DNA of 64,000 nt from Anolis sagrei (taxonomy: Eukaryota; Chordata; Lepidosauria; Squamata; Anolidae). Under the pieces are notes generated by a model. That model searched no databases, had not been told where the DNA came from, and saw nothing but the letters and a program-made list of their open reading frames with translations. This document shows positions 31,507 to 41,984 of this stretch, one piece after another (the first letter of the stretch is position 1; the number at the start of each line of letters is the position of its first letter). Made by a program: the position numbers and the translations under genes. Location of the stretch: the NCBI RefSeq assembly GCF_037176765.1, contig NC_090022.1, positions 62,575,209 to 62,639,208 of the forward strand, written 5' to 3'.

Positions 31507-31867
31507 CAGGGATCCTCAAAGTTTTTAAACAGAGGGCCAGGTCACAGTACCTCAAACTGTTGGAGGGCCGGATTATAATTTGAAAAGAAAACATGAATGA
31601 ATCCCTATGCACACTGCACGTATCTTATTTGTAGTGCAAAAACACTTTAAAAATACAATAATTAAAATGAAGAACAATCTTAACAAATGTAATCTTATTA
31701 GTATTTCAACTGGAAGCATGGGCCTACTTTTAGCTGATGAGATAGGATTGGTGCTGATGTTGTGTGCTTTCAAGTCATTTCAGGCTTAGGTTGACCCTGA
31801 GCGAGGGCCAGGTAAATGACCTTGGAGGGCCGTATCTGGCCCCTGGGTCTTAGTTTGAGGACCTCTG
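31507..31867 (-). mobile_element. hAT-type non-autonomous element (361 bp), inverted copy
   Basis: Ends CAGGGATCCTCAAAGT and GAGGACCTCTG. A perfect 8-bp TSD TCATAAAG lies at 31499-31506 and 31868-31875. The interior is the reverse complement of the element at 30939-31311 (shared 'cgagggccaggtaaatgac'). Confidence 0.88.
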
Positions 31868-31957
31868 TCATAAAGGATGGTTGTTTCCACAATGACATGG
31901 GTGGGGGGAATAACAGGAAAACTGGGGAGGGGGTGGGTTAACTCATTCAGTAATAAT

Positions 31958-32203
31958 TTTTTTCATGTCAGCAGTTGCTTCTGGTGTGGGAGAATTGACA
32001 GTCTACAAGGATGTTGCCCAGGGGACGTCCAGATGTTTTGATGTGTTACCATCTTTGTGGAAGGCTTCTTTCATGTCCCTGCATGGGGTGCTGGAGCTGA
32101 CAGAGAGAGCTCATCCACGCTTTCCCTGGATTCAAACCTCCAACCTGTTGGTTTTCAGTCCTGCCGGCACAAGGGTTTAATCCACTGCGCCACCGTGGGC
32201 TCC
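31958..32203 (-). repeat. ACA-type tRNA-derived SINE (minus)
   Basis: The plus strand runs 'agcagttgcttctggtgtgg', 'tcatgtccctgcatggggtg', 'tggattcaaacctccaac', 'ccactgcgccaccgtgggct'. It sits next to an AAT/AAC microsatellite at 32204-32242. Confidence 0.85.
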
Positions 32204-32790
32204 AATAATAATAATAACAACAACAACAACAACAACAACAACAACTTTATTCTTAATACCCCACCACCATTTCCCCAAAGGTACACAGTTAAAATCATAA
32301 TAACATATAATGTAACATAATCTGATTAAAACAATTAAGAATGGCAAAGTATAAAAACATTGTAAATGTGTATCAAACCAACCTCAACAACCAGTAACCA
32401 GGAATATGGTGGGCATGATCAAATTAGAGAGGGCAGGGCATGGGCTTATACAAAAAGCAAACTATAGGGCAGGGGCTGGGGGTAAACTGCTGAATACAAC
32501 CTTATCAGTAAATTAGGGCTGGACATTCATGAACAGGGACTAATCATCATTCAGATGCACACTGATATATATAGGTTTTCAAATCCCTGAAAAAGGTGGA
32601 CAGAATGGGGGCTAGTCTAATTTCCCAGGAGAGGGAGTTCCAGAGGTGGGGGGCCACCACCAAGAAGGCCCTTTCTCTCATCCCCACAAACCGGGCTTGT
32701 TATAATGGCAGGAGCGAGAGTAAGGCCTCTCCAGCAGATCTTAAAGATAGGCCAAAGATAGGCAGGATCCAAATCATAAAATGGTTCAAA
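32204..32790 (-). repeat. LINE L2 3' region (minus)
   Basis: After the AAC run come 'aactttattcttaatacccc', then 'gagttccagaggtggggggc' and 'aaggccctttctctcatccc', antisense to the L2 ORF2 C-terminus. Confidence 0.7.
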
Positions 32791-33059
32791 CCCCACCCCA
32801 CCCCCTCCAGTAAAATGAACTTTCCTTCCTTGTCTTGTGCCCCCTTGTGGCCTTCACTGGGATAATGGAACAGTACCAAATTCAGAAGAACAAACCTTGA
32901 AGGGTGATCCTTTTAAATAAGGGATACTTTTTTTTGCAACATTATATATAATAGAACTTGATCATCCATAGATTTTGATTTGGGATGGGACTCCCAAAAT
33001 CAATTTTTTGCGACAGCAAATCCCGAAAGCCGCCTGTGTCATCATCCCTGGAAAATGAA

Positions 33060-33480
33060 AGTGCTAATCTTCTTCGCTGATGTTCTGTTTTCAAAGATTA
33101 GGTTTCTCCTAGGCCTAGTTGGATCTCAAGGGCTATTTAGTCCAACACGCCTGTCACTATCAAAGAGGGGGGATCCCATTTTGGCAAAACTATTGTCTTA
33201 TAATTTGAATCAATTGCTTCATATTCTAGTCTCTCGAACATCAAAAAACAATCTTCTCCATCTTCCGCTTGACATCCCTTCAAAATGTTTAAAGGCAACT
33301 CTCATATAATCTCTCAGTCACCTCTGCTCAAAGCTAACTACACCATACTATACCCATTCTTCATAGGACCTAGTTTCCAGACCTCTCAGCACCTTGGTCA
33401 CCCTTCTCTGAATATGTTCCAGACTACTGATCTCCTCCTTGAGATGTTATGCTCAGAAATCACATAATATTTTCAGAATG
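33060..33480 (-). repeat. Old CR1 LINE 3' part (minus)
   Basis: 'ttcatattctagtctctcga', 'gcaccttggtcacccttctc' and 'ttccagactactgatctcct' are antisense CR1 phrases. Diverged. Confidence 0.65.
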
Positions 33481-33631
33481 AGGGCTGGAATGATAAAATG
33501 GCATTAATACATCCCTTGGTCTGGGGACCATTTTATATTGCACCATTATAACACTATTATTCCACTATAGTTGTCATAGTTTCATTCCAGTTTGGTGAAG
33601 AACTGGAACTCCCATGTTGTGAATTCTAAAT

Positions 33632-33950
33632 AGGTAAGGTAAAGGTTTTCCCCTGACATTAAGTCCAGTCGTATCTGGAGGTTAGTGCTCATCTCCATTT
33701 CTAAGCTGAAGAGCCGGCATTGTTTGTAGACACCTCCAAGGCCATGTGGCCAGCATGACTGCATGGGGTGCCATTACCTTCCCACAGGAGGTACCTATTG
33801 ATCTACTTACATTTGTATGTTTCTGAACTACTAGGTTGGCAGAAGCTGGGGCTAACAGCGGAAGCTCACACTGCTCCCGGGATTCGAACCTGTGACCTTT
33901 TGGTCAACCAGTTTAGTAGCTTAGTGGTTTAGCCTGCGCTACCGGAGGCT
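33632..33950 (-). repeat. Sauria SINE (minus, full length)
   Basis: 'ggtaaaggttttcccctgac' (BovB-like tail complement), 'tgctcatctccatttctaag', 'gggattcgaacctgtgacct' (box B complement), ending 'gcgctaccggaggct' (box A side). Confidence 0.88.
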
Positions 33951-34372
33951 TTCCGAATTATAGGTCTAACAACTGAAAGCCAAATTGCCTGACATAAGTA
34001 CATGTGGATATATGAGTTTTTGGCTCTTCTCTGGAACATCATACTTTTACAGAAGTTTATGATCTTCAAATGGTTGTGAAATCCAATTTTCTCCCAAAGG
34101 TTATGGAGATTTTGGTTTTTCAAAAGGTTACATTAAAATATGTTAATGCCATCATGGTTTTCATGGTGATATACTCTCCAATTCCATTGATCTCCCCCTG
34201 CTTAAAGCTGGATAGGATGGCAAGATTGCTAGCTCTATTGGGTTTTTTTTTGTATATCTTTACAGAAACTATCAATTTGTGTGAACATCTCCAGATGATA
34301 ACTTTCAAAAAATCATAGGTTATGATGTTAGGAAACCAACAAAAATGTAGATAGAATGGGACTTTATATTAC
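33951..34372. other. Intergenic stretch, nothing recognised
   Basis: AT-rich sequence without a recognisable gene or repeat. Confidence 0.4.
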
Positions 34373-34619
34373 CTGGATTCAGAACATCTGTGAGAGGAGA
34401 TTCCATCTGAACATTAGGAAGAACTTCCTGACTGTGAGAGCTGTTCAGCAGTGGAACTCTCTGCCCTGGATTGTGGTGGATGCTCCTTCTTTGGAGGCTT
34501 TTAAACAGAGGCTGGATGGCCATCTGTCGGGGGTTCTTTGAAAGCAGTTTTCCTGCTTCTTGGCAGGGGGTTGGACTAGGTGGCCCATGAGGTCTCTTCC
34601 AACTCTGATTCTATGATTC
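34373..34619 (+). repeat. CR1 LINE 3' end (plus)
   Basis: 'ttccatctgaacattaggaa', 'ggaggcttttaaacagaggc', 'actaggtggcccatgaggtc' and the terminal 'ctgattctatgattc' are the CR1 ORF2 end and 3' terminal octamer repeat. Lightly diverged. Confidence 0.85.
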
Positions 34620-34663
34620 AATGGGGGAAAAAACACCAGACAATGCAAGGGCAATGTCTCCCA

Positions 34664-34789
34664 GGCCCCTTCTATGCTGCCATATACATTCCAGATTATC
34701 TGCTTTGAGCTGGATTATATGGCAGTGTAGACTCATACAATCCAGATCAATGTAGATCATGAATTCTATGGCAGTGTAGAAGGGGTCCC
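34664..34789. mobile_element. Palindromic MITE ('ggcagtgtaga' family)
   Basis: 'ccccttctatgctgccatat' is mirrored by 'tatggcagtgtagaaggggt'. It shares 'ttatatggcagtgtagactc' with the element at 43581-43732. Confidence 0.65.
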
Positions 34790-34969
34790 AAACGCTGGTT
34801 TTCCAGGTGTTGGGACTTCAACCCCCAGAGCCCTTAATTATTATTGGCCAAGCCAGCTGATGCTTCTGGGAGTTGACATCCAATATGCCTGGACGGCAAG
34901 GGTTTGGAAATCGTTGCGAAACCTTTAACGTTTCAAACCTCTCGTCTTTGAATGCATGTAACCCATGCC

Positions 34970-35390
34970 AAGCCACCCTACGGAAGCATCTCCCTTTTGC
35001 AACAGGAAGTTCTCCTATGTAAACATTGACAACGAGGCTCTCTGATTCTCCTCGAAGTCCCACCCCTTCCCCTGGAGAACCGTGGGTTTTCACGGCCTCC
35101 TTCGTGGGCGCGAAGCATTCGGGGAAGCGTAGTTCTTGCCTCGCGATCGACCAATCTGGAGCGAGACCTCGAAGGCTTGAGAGCTTTGGATATTGTTTGG
35201 GTGGGTGGGCGCCTCTAGCATTGGCATTCACCAGTCTTTCCTCTTCGCTGTCAGAGCTGGGCATCGATCGTTTTATCAGTAACCCTACTGCCCAGAGTCC
35301 CACTGTTTGTGTACTTAAGGGAGGTTTGCCAGCTTGAAAGATGGAGAGGGATTATGTGCTCTTGTAGAGAAGAGGGGATTTCAACAGGTA
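34970..35390. promoter_or_regulatory. Orphan CpG-rich segment, candidate promoter
   Basis: About 18 CpGs in roughly 320 bp, within CpG-poor intergenic DNA. It carries a CCAAT box at 35151-35155 and, on the minus strand, a ZNF143/THAP11-like motif at 35115-35134 (AACTACGCTTCCCCGAATGC). A donor-like CAACAG|GTATGG occurs near 35388 on the plus strand. On the minus strand an ATG near 35262 opens a frame starting MPSSDSEEERL that I do not recognise. It looks like a small promoter of an unknown transcript, or a remnant of one. Confidence 0.4.
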
Positions 35391-35565
35391 TGGTTTGTTA
35401 CCTGGTGACATGACAAACCACACTTGCTAATCTTCCCTCTTCTCCAAAAACATTAAAAGTACTAAAGCTGCTTCCAGCTTCCTTCCTTCCTTCCTTTTAA
35501 GACTACAAAAATTAAGACAACAACAATAAAACAACAAAATACTTTAAAAAACCCTAACACTTTTA
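35391..35565. other. Short low-complexity-rich stretch
   Basis: It contains an 'agcttccttccttccttcc' run and an 'aaaacaac' tract. No gene. Confidence 0.4.
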
Positions 35566-35577
35566 ATACCAGGAATA

Positions 35578-35904
35578 GGTAGGTAAAAGTTTTCCCCTGA
35601 CATTAAGTGTAGTCTGACTCTGGAGGTTGGTGCTCATCTCCATTTCTAAGCCAAAGAGCTGGCGTTGTCCATAGACACCTCCAAGGTCTTATGGCCAACA
35701 TGACTGCATGGAGTGCCGTTACCTTCCCGCCAGAGCGGTACCTATTGATCTACTCACATTAGCATGTTTTTGAACTATTAGTTTGGCAGAAGCTGGGACT
35801 AACAGCGGGAGATTACCTTGCTCCCCAGATTCAACCCAGTGACCTTTTGGTCACCAAGTTCAGCAGCTCAGCAGTTTACCCCACTGTGCCACTGGGGGCT
35901 CCAT
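35578..35904 (-). repeat. Sauria SINE (minus) with intact target duplication
   Basis: 'ggtaaaagttttcccctgac' at the left and 'ctgtgccactgggggctcc' at the right. A perfect 12-bp duplication ATACCAGGAATA lies at 35566-35577 and 35905-35916. The right flank ('ataccaggaataaacatata') is repeated once more from 35932, a small tandem duplication. Confidence 0.9.
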
Positions 35905-35967
35905 ATACCAGGAATAAACATATAATAATAATATACCAGGAATAAACATATAATAATAATAATTTAT

Positions 35968-37025
35968 TGTGTGGATCATAATAAATTGTGGCAAGTCCTT
36001 AGTGGGATGGGCATCCCAAGCCACCTTGTCTCTCTCCTGAGGAATCTGTACAAGGACCAAGTAGCAACAGTCAGAACTGACCACGGAACAACAGACTGGT
36101 TCAAGATTGGGAAAGGCGTACGGCAAGGCTGCATCCTCTCACCCAACCTTTTTAACTTGTATGCAGAACACATCATGCGATGTGCGGGGCTGGATGAATG
36201 CAAAGCTGGGGTGAAAATTGCTGGAAGAAACATTAACAACCTCAGATATGCAGATGACACCACTCTGATGGCCGAAAGCGAGGAGGAGCTGAGGAGCCTT
36301 CTAATCAAGGTGAAAGAAGAAAGCGCAAAAGCCGGGTTGCAGCTAAACGTCAAAAAAACCAAGATTATGGCAACAAGAATGATTGACAACTGGAAAATAG
36401 AGGGAGAAACCGTGGAGGCCGTGACAGACTTTGTATTTCTAGGTGCAAAGATTACTGCAGATGCAGACTGTAGCCAGGAAATCAGAAGACGCTTACTTCT
36501 TGGGAGGAGAGCAATGTCCAGTCTCGATAAAATAGCGAAGAGTAGAGACATCAGACTGGCAACAAAGATCCGCCTAGTCAAAGCCATGGTATTCCCTGCA
36601 GTCACCTACGGATGTGAGAGCTGGACCTTAGGGAAGGCTGAGCGAAGGAAGATCGATGCTTTTGAGCTGTGGTGTTGGAGGAAAGTGCTGAGAGTGCCTT
36701 GGACTGCGAGAAGATCCAACCAGTCCATCCTCCAGGAAATAAAGCCCGACTGCTCACTGGAGGGAAAGATACTAGAGACAAAGTTGAAGTACTTTGGCCA
36801 CATCATGAGGAGACAGGAAAGCCTAGAGAAGACAATTATGCTGGGGAAAGTGGAAGGCAAAAGGAAGAGGGGCCGACCAAGGGCAAGATGGATGGATAGC
36901 ATCCTTGAAGTGACTGGACTGACCTTGAGGGAGCTGGGGGTGGTAACGGCCGACAGGGAGCTCTGGCGTAGGCTGGTCCATGAGGTCACGAAGAGTCGGA
37001 GACGACTGAACGAATGAACAACAAC

Positions 37026-37030
<5 letters not shown>
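35968..37030 (+). mobile_element. BovB (RTE clade) LINE, strongly 5'-truncated, young
   Basis: The second BovB copy starts within the RT domain and ends with the same tail ('cgactgaacgaatgaacaac'). It lies in an (AAT)n-rich neighbourhood. About four residue differences over 348 relative to the copy at 15481-17595. Confidence 0.95.
35971..37017 (+). CDS. BovB ORF2 C-terminal half (RT with YADD), open
   Basis: The frame covers the last 348 codons of BovB ORF2: DHNKLWQVLSGMGIPSHLVS, GVRQGCILSPNLFNLYAEHI, NNLRYADDTTLMAESEEELR and the end TKSRRRLNE. The RT palm is incomplete and the endonuclease is missing, so it cannot act alone. The lead ATG overlaps the truncation junction and is not a natural start. 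Differences from the first copy include G to S (LSGMG), V to A (KIAKSRD), V to A (FPAVTYG) and G to S (MDSILEV). Confidence 0.93.
   Translation: MDHNKLWQVLSGMGIPSHLVSLLRNLYKDQVATVRTDHGTTDWFKIGKGVRQGCILSPNLFNLYAEHIMRCAGLDECKAGVKIAGRNINNLRYADDTTLMAESEEELRSLLIKVKEESAKAGLQLNVKKTKIMATRMIDNWKIEGETVEAVTDFVFLGAKITADADCSQEIRRRLLLGRRAMSSLDKIAKSRDIRLATKIRLVKAMVFPAVTYGCESWTLGKAERRKIDAFELWCWRKVLRVPWTARRSNQSILQEIKPDCSLEGKILETKLKYFGHIMRRQESLEKTIMLGKVEGKRKRGRPRARWMDSILEVTGLTLRELGVVTADRELWRRLVHEVTKSRRRLNE

Positions 37031-37056
<26 letters not shown>
37023..37056. repeat. (AAT)n microsatellite
   Basis: It joins the BovB tail to the R4-like LINE. Confidence 0.9.
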
Positions 37057-37753
37057 GAACAAATGCCATCAGAGCCAGAATTGAAAAGTCGACAAGAGAT
37101 CCCAAGTGTAGACTCTGCAAGGAAGCAGATGAAACAATAGATCACATCCTCAGCTGCTACAAGAAGATCGTGCAGACAGACTACAAGCAGAGGCATAACA
37201 CCATTGCTCAGGTGATTCATTGGAACTTGTGCCACAAGTACCATCTGCCTGTGACAAAGAACTGGTGGGATCACAAGCCGGAAAAGGTTACAGAGAATGA
37301 ACACATCAAACTACTCTGGGACTTCCGAATTCAGACTGACAGAGGTTTAGAACACAATACTTCTGACCTCACAATCATGTTAAGAAACAGAGTGTGGATC
37401 ATCAATGTTGCAATCCCAGGTGGCAGCAGGATTAAAGAGAAACAACTGGAAAAGCTGACACGATATGAAGATTTAAAGATCGAACTGCAAAGACTCTGGC
37501 ACAAACCAGCAAAGGTGGTCCCAGTGGTGATCGGCACACTGAGTGCAGTGCCTGAAGACCTTGGCCTGTACTTAAACACAATCGGTGCTGACAAAATTAT
37601 CATCTGCCAGCTGCAAAAGGCCACCTTACTGGGATCTGCACGCATTATTCGCTGATACATCACACAGTCCTAAACACTTGGGAAGTGTCCGACATGTGAT
37701 CCAATACAACAGCCAGCAGAGTGATCTCATTTGCTGTGGACTCATCTTGTTGT

Positions 37754-37756
<3 letters not shown>
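37057..37756 (+). mobile_element. R4/Dong-like LINE, 5'-truncated, inserted in (AAT)n
   Basis: It encodes the C-terminal zinc knuckle and restriction-like endonuclease segment of an R4/R2-group LINE and is bordered by (AAT)n on both sides (37023-37056 and 37757-37791). Dong of Bombyx is known to insert in TAA repeats, so the flanks fit a site-preferring element. The 3' UTR is short (37656-37756). Confidence 0.75.
37062..37655 (+). CDS. R4-like LINE ORF, C-terminal zinc knuckle and endonuclease domain
   Basis: The frame runs from TNAIRARIEKSTRDPKCRLC to the stop at 37653-37655. A CCHC knuckle is visible (CRLCKEADETIDHILSC). The endonuclease-like region reads HWNLCHKYHLP, LLWDFRIQTDRGLEHNTSDL, IINVAIPGGSRIKEKQLEK and ends ATLLGSARIIR. 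In R2/R4 proteins the core is a PD...D type nuclease ('RPD' then 'DVA'). Here the corresponding residues are SD and NVA, so catalytic acids may be lost. The upstream RT is absent. A non-functional fragment. Confidence 0.75.
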   Translation, partial: NAIRARIEKSTRDPKCRLCKEADETIDHILSCYKKIVQTDYKQRHNTIAQVIHWNLCHKYHLPVTKNWWDHKPEKVTENEHIKLLWDFRIQTDRGLEHNTSDLTIMLRNRVWIINVAIPGGSRIKEKQLEKLTRYEDLKIELQRLWHKPAKVVPVVIGTLSAVPEDLGLYLNTIGADKIIICQLQKATLLGSARIIR

Positions 37757-37792
<36 letters not shown>

Positions 37793-37900
37793 CTTTATTT
37801 GTATCCTGCCCCATCTCCCTGAAGGGACTTGGAGTGGCTTTAGGGTCAACATAAATTGGAAATGAAGGGGCACAGCAATAACAATAATGAAAGTGGCAAC
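37757..37900 (-). repeat. (AAT)n followed by an L2 3' tail (minus)
   Basis: The AAT run to 37791 is followed by 'tctttatttgtatcctgccc' and 'gaagggacttggagtggctt', an L2 3' end in antisense. Confidence 0.6.
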
Positions 37901-38330
37901 TATATGTTAAGAACAAAGTCTTACAACTTTCTATGTTCTTAAAGAAAGTAAACATTTGCATGCAATAGTGTCCTCAACCTGTTTCTCATTGTTAATGGGG
38001 CCTGTTCCATACTGGAAGCTTGCATTGTTGCTCCCATAGCCAGATTGCTAGACATGGATCATAGTTTTCACAGTGGACCAAACAGCAGTTATCAAAAATA
38101 TAATTCACTGTATCTGTTTGTTGAAAAAAGCTACAGTACCAATACACTGACTAGGAAGCTTGCATTGTTTTTGAACACATCATTCTCAAAGCAGAGATAC
38201 TTGCATCATCATCATCATCATCATCATCATCATTTGTACAGATTTCTGTGCAAAGAATAACTGCAAAGAAATCCAAACTTGTTAATTTTTATTGTCCCTA
38301 TTATTGCCTTTATCATTCCCCTTTTTTCAG
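37901..38330. other. Intergenic stretch with a (CAT)n microsatellite
   Basis: The CAT repeat is at about 38203-38232. Otherwise nothing recognised. Confidence 0.5.
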
Positions 38331-38334
38331 TTCA

Positions 38335-38560
38335 AGGTTATTTATTTATTTATTTATTGTGTCAGAAACAAGTTGAGGGTACAGTTAAAACTCATTTAAA
38401 AACACAAACAACATTTTATGAAAAGGTTTGTTTGTTTGGGTACGTGTTGCAAGTCGCTTCTTGTGTGATAGAATCAGCCATCTATGAAGATGTTGTTACG
38501 ATCTTGCGGGGAGGCTTCTCTCATGTCCCCCAGTTTAAGGTTAATCTGATTGATATTTGA
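38335..38560 (-). repeat. L2-like tail and partial ACA-type SINE (minus)
   Basis: 'tttatttatttatttattgt' is followed further on by 'gcaagtcgcttcttgtgtga' and 'gaggcttctctcatgtcccc', a truncated SINE. Confidence 0.55.
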
Positions 38561-39890
38561 AGATGCATCTCAGTTTTGGGGAGGAAGCTGACAGTTCTTG
38601 GCATCTCTGCATAATGTTTCCTTCAGGAACCACAGCCCTCTCTAAGCAATTTAGTGCTTATTGTGCATTTCTGAGCCAATGCTAGACAGTAATAAATGAA
38701 GGAAATTATATGCCAGGATGTGTTGGTGATAACTGTTTTCCACTAGAGCCAGAAACAGTGAAATTTTCCAGCACAACAGAAGTACTATTTTCCTCTCTCC
38801 TCCCTCAGTGAGACAACAGTAAACTCTACTTCACGAACTCTGCTTCATGCAAACAATCGCCTAGACTCTTGGGAATACTCACTGGTCTGATAGCATCCTA
38901 TTAGTAGTCCTTGAAATGACCTAGAAGTTGAAGTGGGTTGGCTGACCTAGGGAGGGCTAACCTTTAACTTAATCTTTTCTTGTCTCTTGTGTCCAAAAGG
39001 AAATCGCATGTGGGGCAGGAGCCTGACCCAGAAATTATTGCAGGGTGTAGGATATTTTGTGCAAATAAGGAAGGGCAGGGTCTGTAAGATGAATCACCAA
39101 AACAGCCATTATCCTGAGGAAAAACCTTTCTGGGTGGATTTATGGTGATAAGTGCCCTTACAAGGTAACACCATGATCTGTCAACTCCCCACAACTCTTG
39201 GCAAGCCAAAAACGCAAGTGTGCTACCTAAGATATTCAAGGGAGAGTATTTGTCTTAAAAAAATAAATTAGGGAGAGTGATGCTAGGCAAACCATGATAA
39301 TTTATAATAAAGTCATCATGAGGTGATTAGAGTTTGGAATGCTATATACAGTGAGCTAAAAAAGAATGTTTGGAACTATTTTTAGGACCCTCCATGAAGT
39401 GAAAATAAATAAAAAGGAAAGCACTTGTTAGAATGGCAGGAAATAAGCTATTACAAGTATTTAACTTTTGGCAAAGCAAAGCACTTGAGAATTCCTAAAT
39501 GTGCATGATGGCCTTAGATAAGGTGAAATCCCAAGAAGGACTCCTCTCTCTCCTTCTTCTCCTGCCCCCTAAGCACTTGAGTTGCAATTTGTTGTTATAG
39601 AGCCAAAAAAAGTTTCTTTTAGGCTATAATCTTCAGGAATTAGGAGTCAGGCTTGTAAATTGTCAGAATATAAGCAATGCATACCAACAATATTATTTCA
39701 AGTATCCTAATTTGGCATGATACTCCTAATGAATCTGTTATCTAGCCATGGTAACCCCCCCCCCCCACCCCCACCCCCCTTTGAGGATTCATAGTTCAGT
39801 AAGAGACTACAAATAATATAGGAGTTTTTCCTTTATATTAAAAACCTTTTCTGGAGGTCTAAAGTTGCAAAATTCCAAAGATTTGGAGAA
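38561..39890. other. Intergenic stretch, no recognised gene
   Basis: Mostly non-repetitive by eye. A C-rich tract lies at 39755-39780. Confidence 0.4.
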
Positions 39891-39894
39891 TCAG

Positions 39895-40560
39895 GACCTA
39901 GCAGCGGCTGTACCCCTCAAACTCTATTGTGTCTTAACCTTTTAATACATTTTATCAGTTTAATGATTTCTGTGTAAGTTGTATCTCTCTGTGTATTGTA
40001 TCAATTTCTTATATGTAGTGTATACACTGTCTCTTACATATATCAAAATGTAACTTGAAGGCAGCCACCTCCCTGTAATCCTGTTTGCATAATCTCTTGG
40101 GAATTGGAACATTGGCTAAATCCTTCCCGTTATTTCCCAGTCAGATATCATAATCATTGTGTGGATGCAAAGACACTGCAGTGGATTGGCTTCTTGCATA
40201 GACCAATCCCTGGCTGCCATTCTCCCTGCCATGGGAATCCTTACCTGTAGGTTGTGATATCAAGGGAATCCCTAGCCAAGGTCTCTTTCTCAGCCAATAA
40301 GGAGAGGGAGTGGAAAGTCTGAATAGCTGTCAAAACTGTATAAGATGTCTTGCATTTCTCTGTATGTTTTTTACTTGTACCTTTTGAAGCAAGTTGCTTC
40401 ACTTTGCATCCTTTTTGGCCAAATTGTAGTAAACCTCTGTGGCTTGTCTTTAACCTAGTGAGTTTATTTCTCTGTCCTGGCCTATCCGGTTTAGCTTATG
40501 CTCACTAGGGATAGACTCTCTAATTGTGGTCCTAGCTAAATCAATACAAGCCATCTTTTA
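39895..40560 (+). mobile_element. Possible solo-LTR-like fossil
   Basis: A CCAAT-like 'cagccaataagg', a TATA-like 'actgtataagatg' and a later 'gtagtaaacctctg' follow one another with LTR-like spacing near 40290-40440. Ends and family are unresolved and no internal genes are seen. Weakly supported. Confidence 0.2.
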
Positions 40561-41395
40561 TCTCAGTTTTTTCAGCTACCTCTTATATGTTCTCGTTTCT
40601 CTGATCTCCTCATGCTACCCTTTTTGTCCTCAGCATTCTCCAGCTGCAACAAACTGAGTGCAAATGCAAAAGTAGTTTGCACTTAATTGTGCTTAGCAAA
40701 TAAGAGAGAAGAGGCAGAAGAATTTTGGTGAGGCACCACCATTCTTTGGATCACACATGTCCTGGTTTTCATCTGTAAAATATTGGAGGATTTGAAATAT
40801 GACCATTGTGCTTCTGGAAATCTTTGGGGGTTTTTTTAGGAGAGGCATAGATATATTTGAATGGGCTCTCCCAGTCCATTTTCTGCTTTAGCTGCTAAGA
40901 TGAAAGAATCGACATAGCAGCTAAGGCAGAATTATATGGAAGGTAAGCATTGTTTGTTCCTTCAACAACTGCTCCCTTTTAATGCAAAACACTAGTGGGC
41001 TGTGGGCATTTTTCTAGCCTTAATGTCATTATTTCCAAGGTGTGTGCTTATATGCCCAAACAGTGCCAAGAGAAATTAAATAAACAGTAGCTCTTGGGAG
41101 CTTGCACCCGAGGCTGGTCTTTAGGATGACTCACTGCTCTGGTCTTGTTTTTTTTCCCAGTCAACTACTCTGGGATGAGTCATCTTGCGATGTGACTGTG
41201 TCAGGTGTGACATGACTGGATCACTCAGTTCCTTGTGGTGAAGATGATTCTGTAGACCTACCTGTCCTGGAGGGAGACATACCTAGAGTTGATTCATGCT
41301 GAAACACTGTGGGCGGATTCCTTTGAGGCTAGGCAACTTTTAGTCTGAAAATGGGATTTATGATTGAAGAGGAATGTTGTGTACTTTGAAGATAT
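40561..41395. other. Intergenic stretch, nothing recognised
   Basis: No gene, RNA or named repeat supported. Confidence 0.4.
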
Positions 41396-41560
41396 TTCTG
41401 CCATGTCAACCCTAACACTATCACGGGGGTTTCTGAGCTGAGAGTGTGTGACTTGCCCAAGTTTGGCTAATGGGTTTCCATGGTGGGGGTGAGGGGAATT
41501 GAACCCTGATCTCCAGAGTCATAATACAATGCTCAAAACCACAATGCTATGCTGGAAGAG
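41396..41560 (-). repeat. Old tRNA-derived (MIR/core-like) SINE fragment
   Basis: 'gtgtgtgacttgcccaagtt' and 'ggggaattgaaccctgatct' give the usual ancient SINE pattern. Confidence 0.45.
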
Positions 41561-41980
41561 AAATGTGGTCCTCATAAAACTGGAACTTGGAGGTTGTCTA
41601 GCTCAACAGGCAGGTTAATGGAGCATGCAACAACATTGTCCATGAGAAAGGACCCCCTCAGACTCTAGTGAAGGAGACCCAGCAAGATACTGCACCCATT
41701 GCTACCCCTTTTTCCACTGGTCCAGTGATACCCTGGTGGTAAATCATCTGGGTATGTTCCAGAAACATATATTATAAAGTGGCAAGATCCAACACAGTCG
41801 TGTAGGCACATAATGCATTCACATCCATGACTGAAGTCCCGTGAAGCTTTCTTTGAAGAGCTTGTGTGACAGCAACTACTTGGGTACAATGAAGCACCCA
41901 AGAGCAAAGTAGTAATACAGACGTGTGCTATTATTGCACATATTTTTATGTTTTTTTCAGTAAATTGGTAAAAGAATGAG
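41561..41980. other. Intergenic stretch, nothing recognised
   Basis: No supported feature. Confidence 0.4.
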
Positions 41981-41984
41981 GATG

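Noticed and set aside
34818-35303. 161-codon minus-strand open frame as a protein gene
   Set aside because: No recognised domain, and its 3' part runs into MITE-like sequence. The CpG-rich DNA alone can explain the openness, so I list only a candidate promoter.
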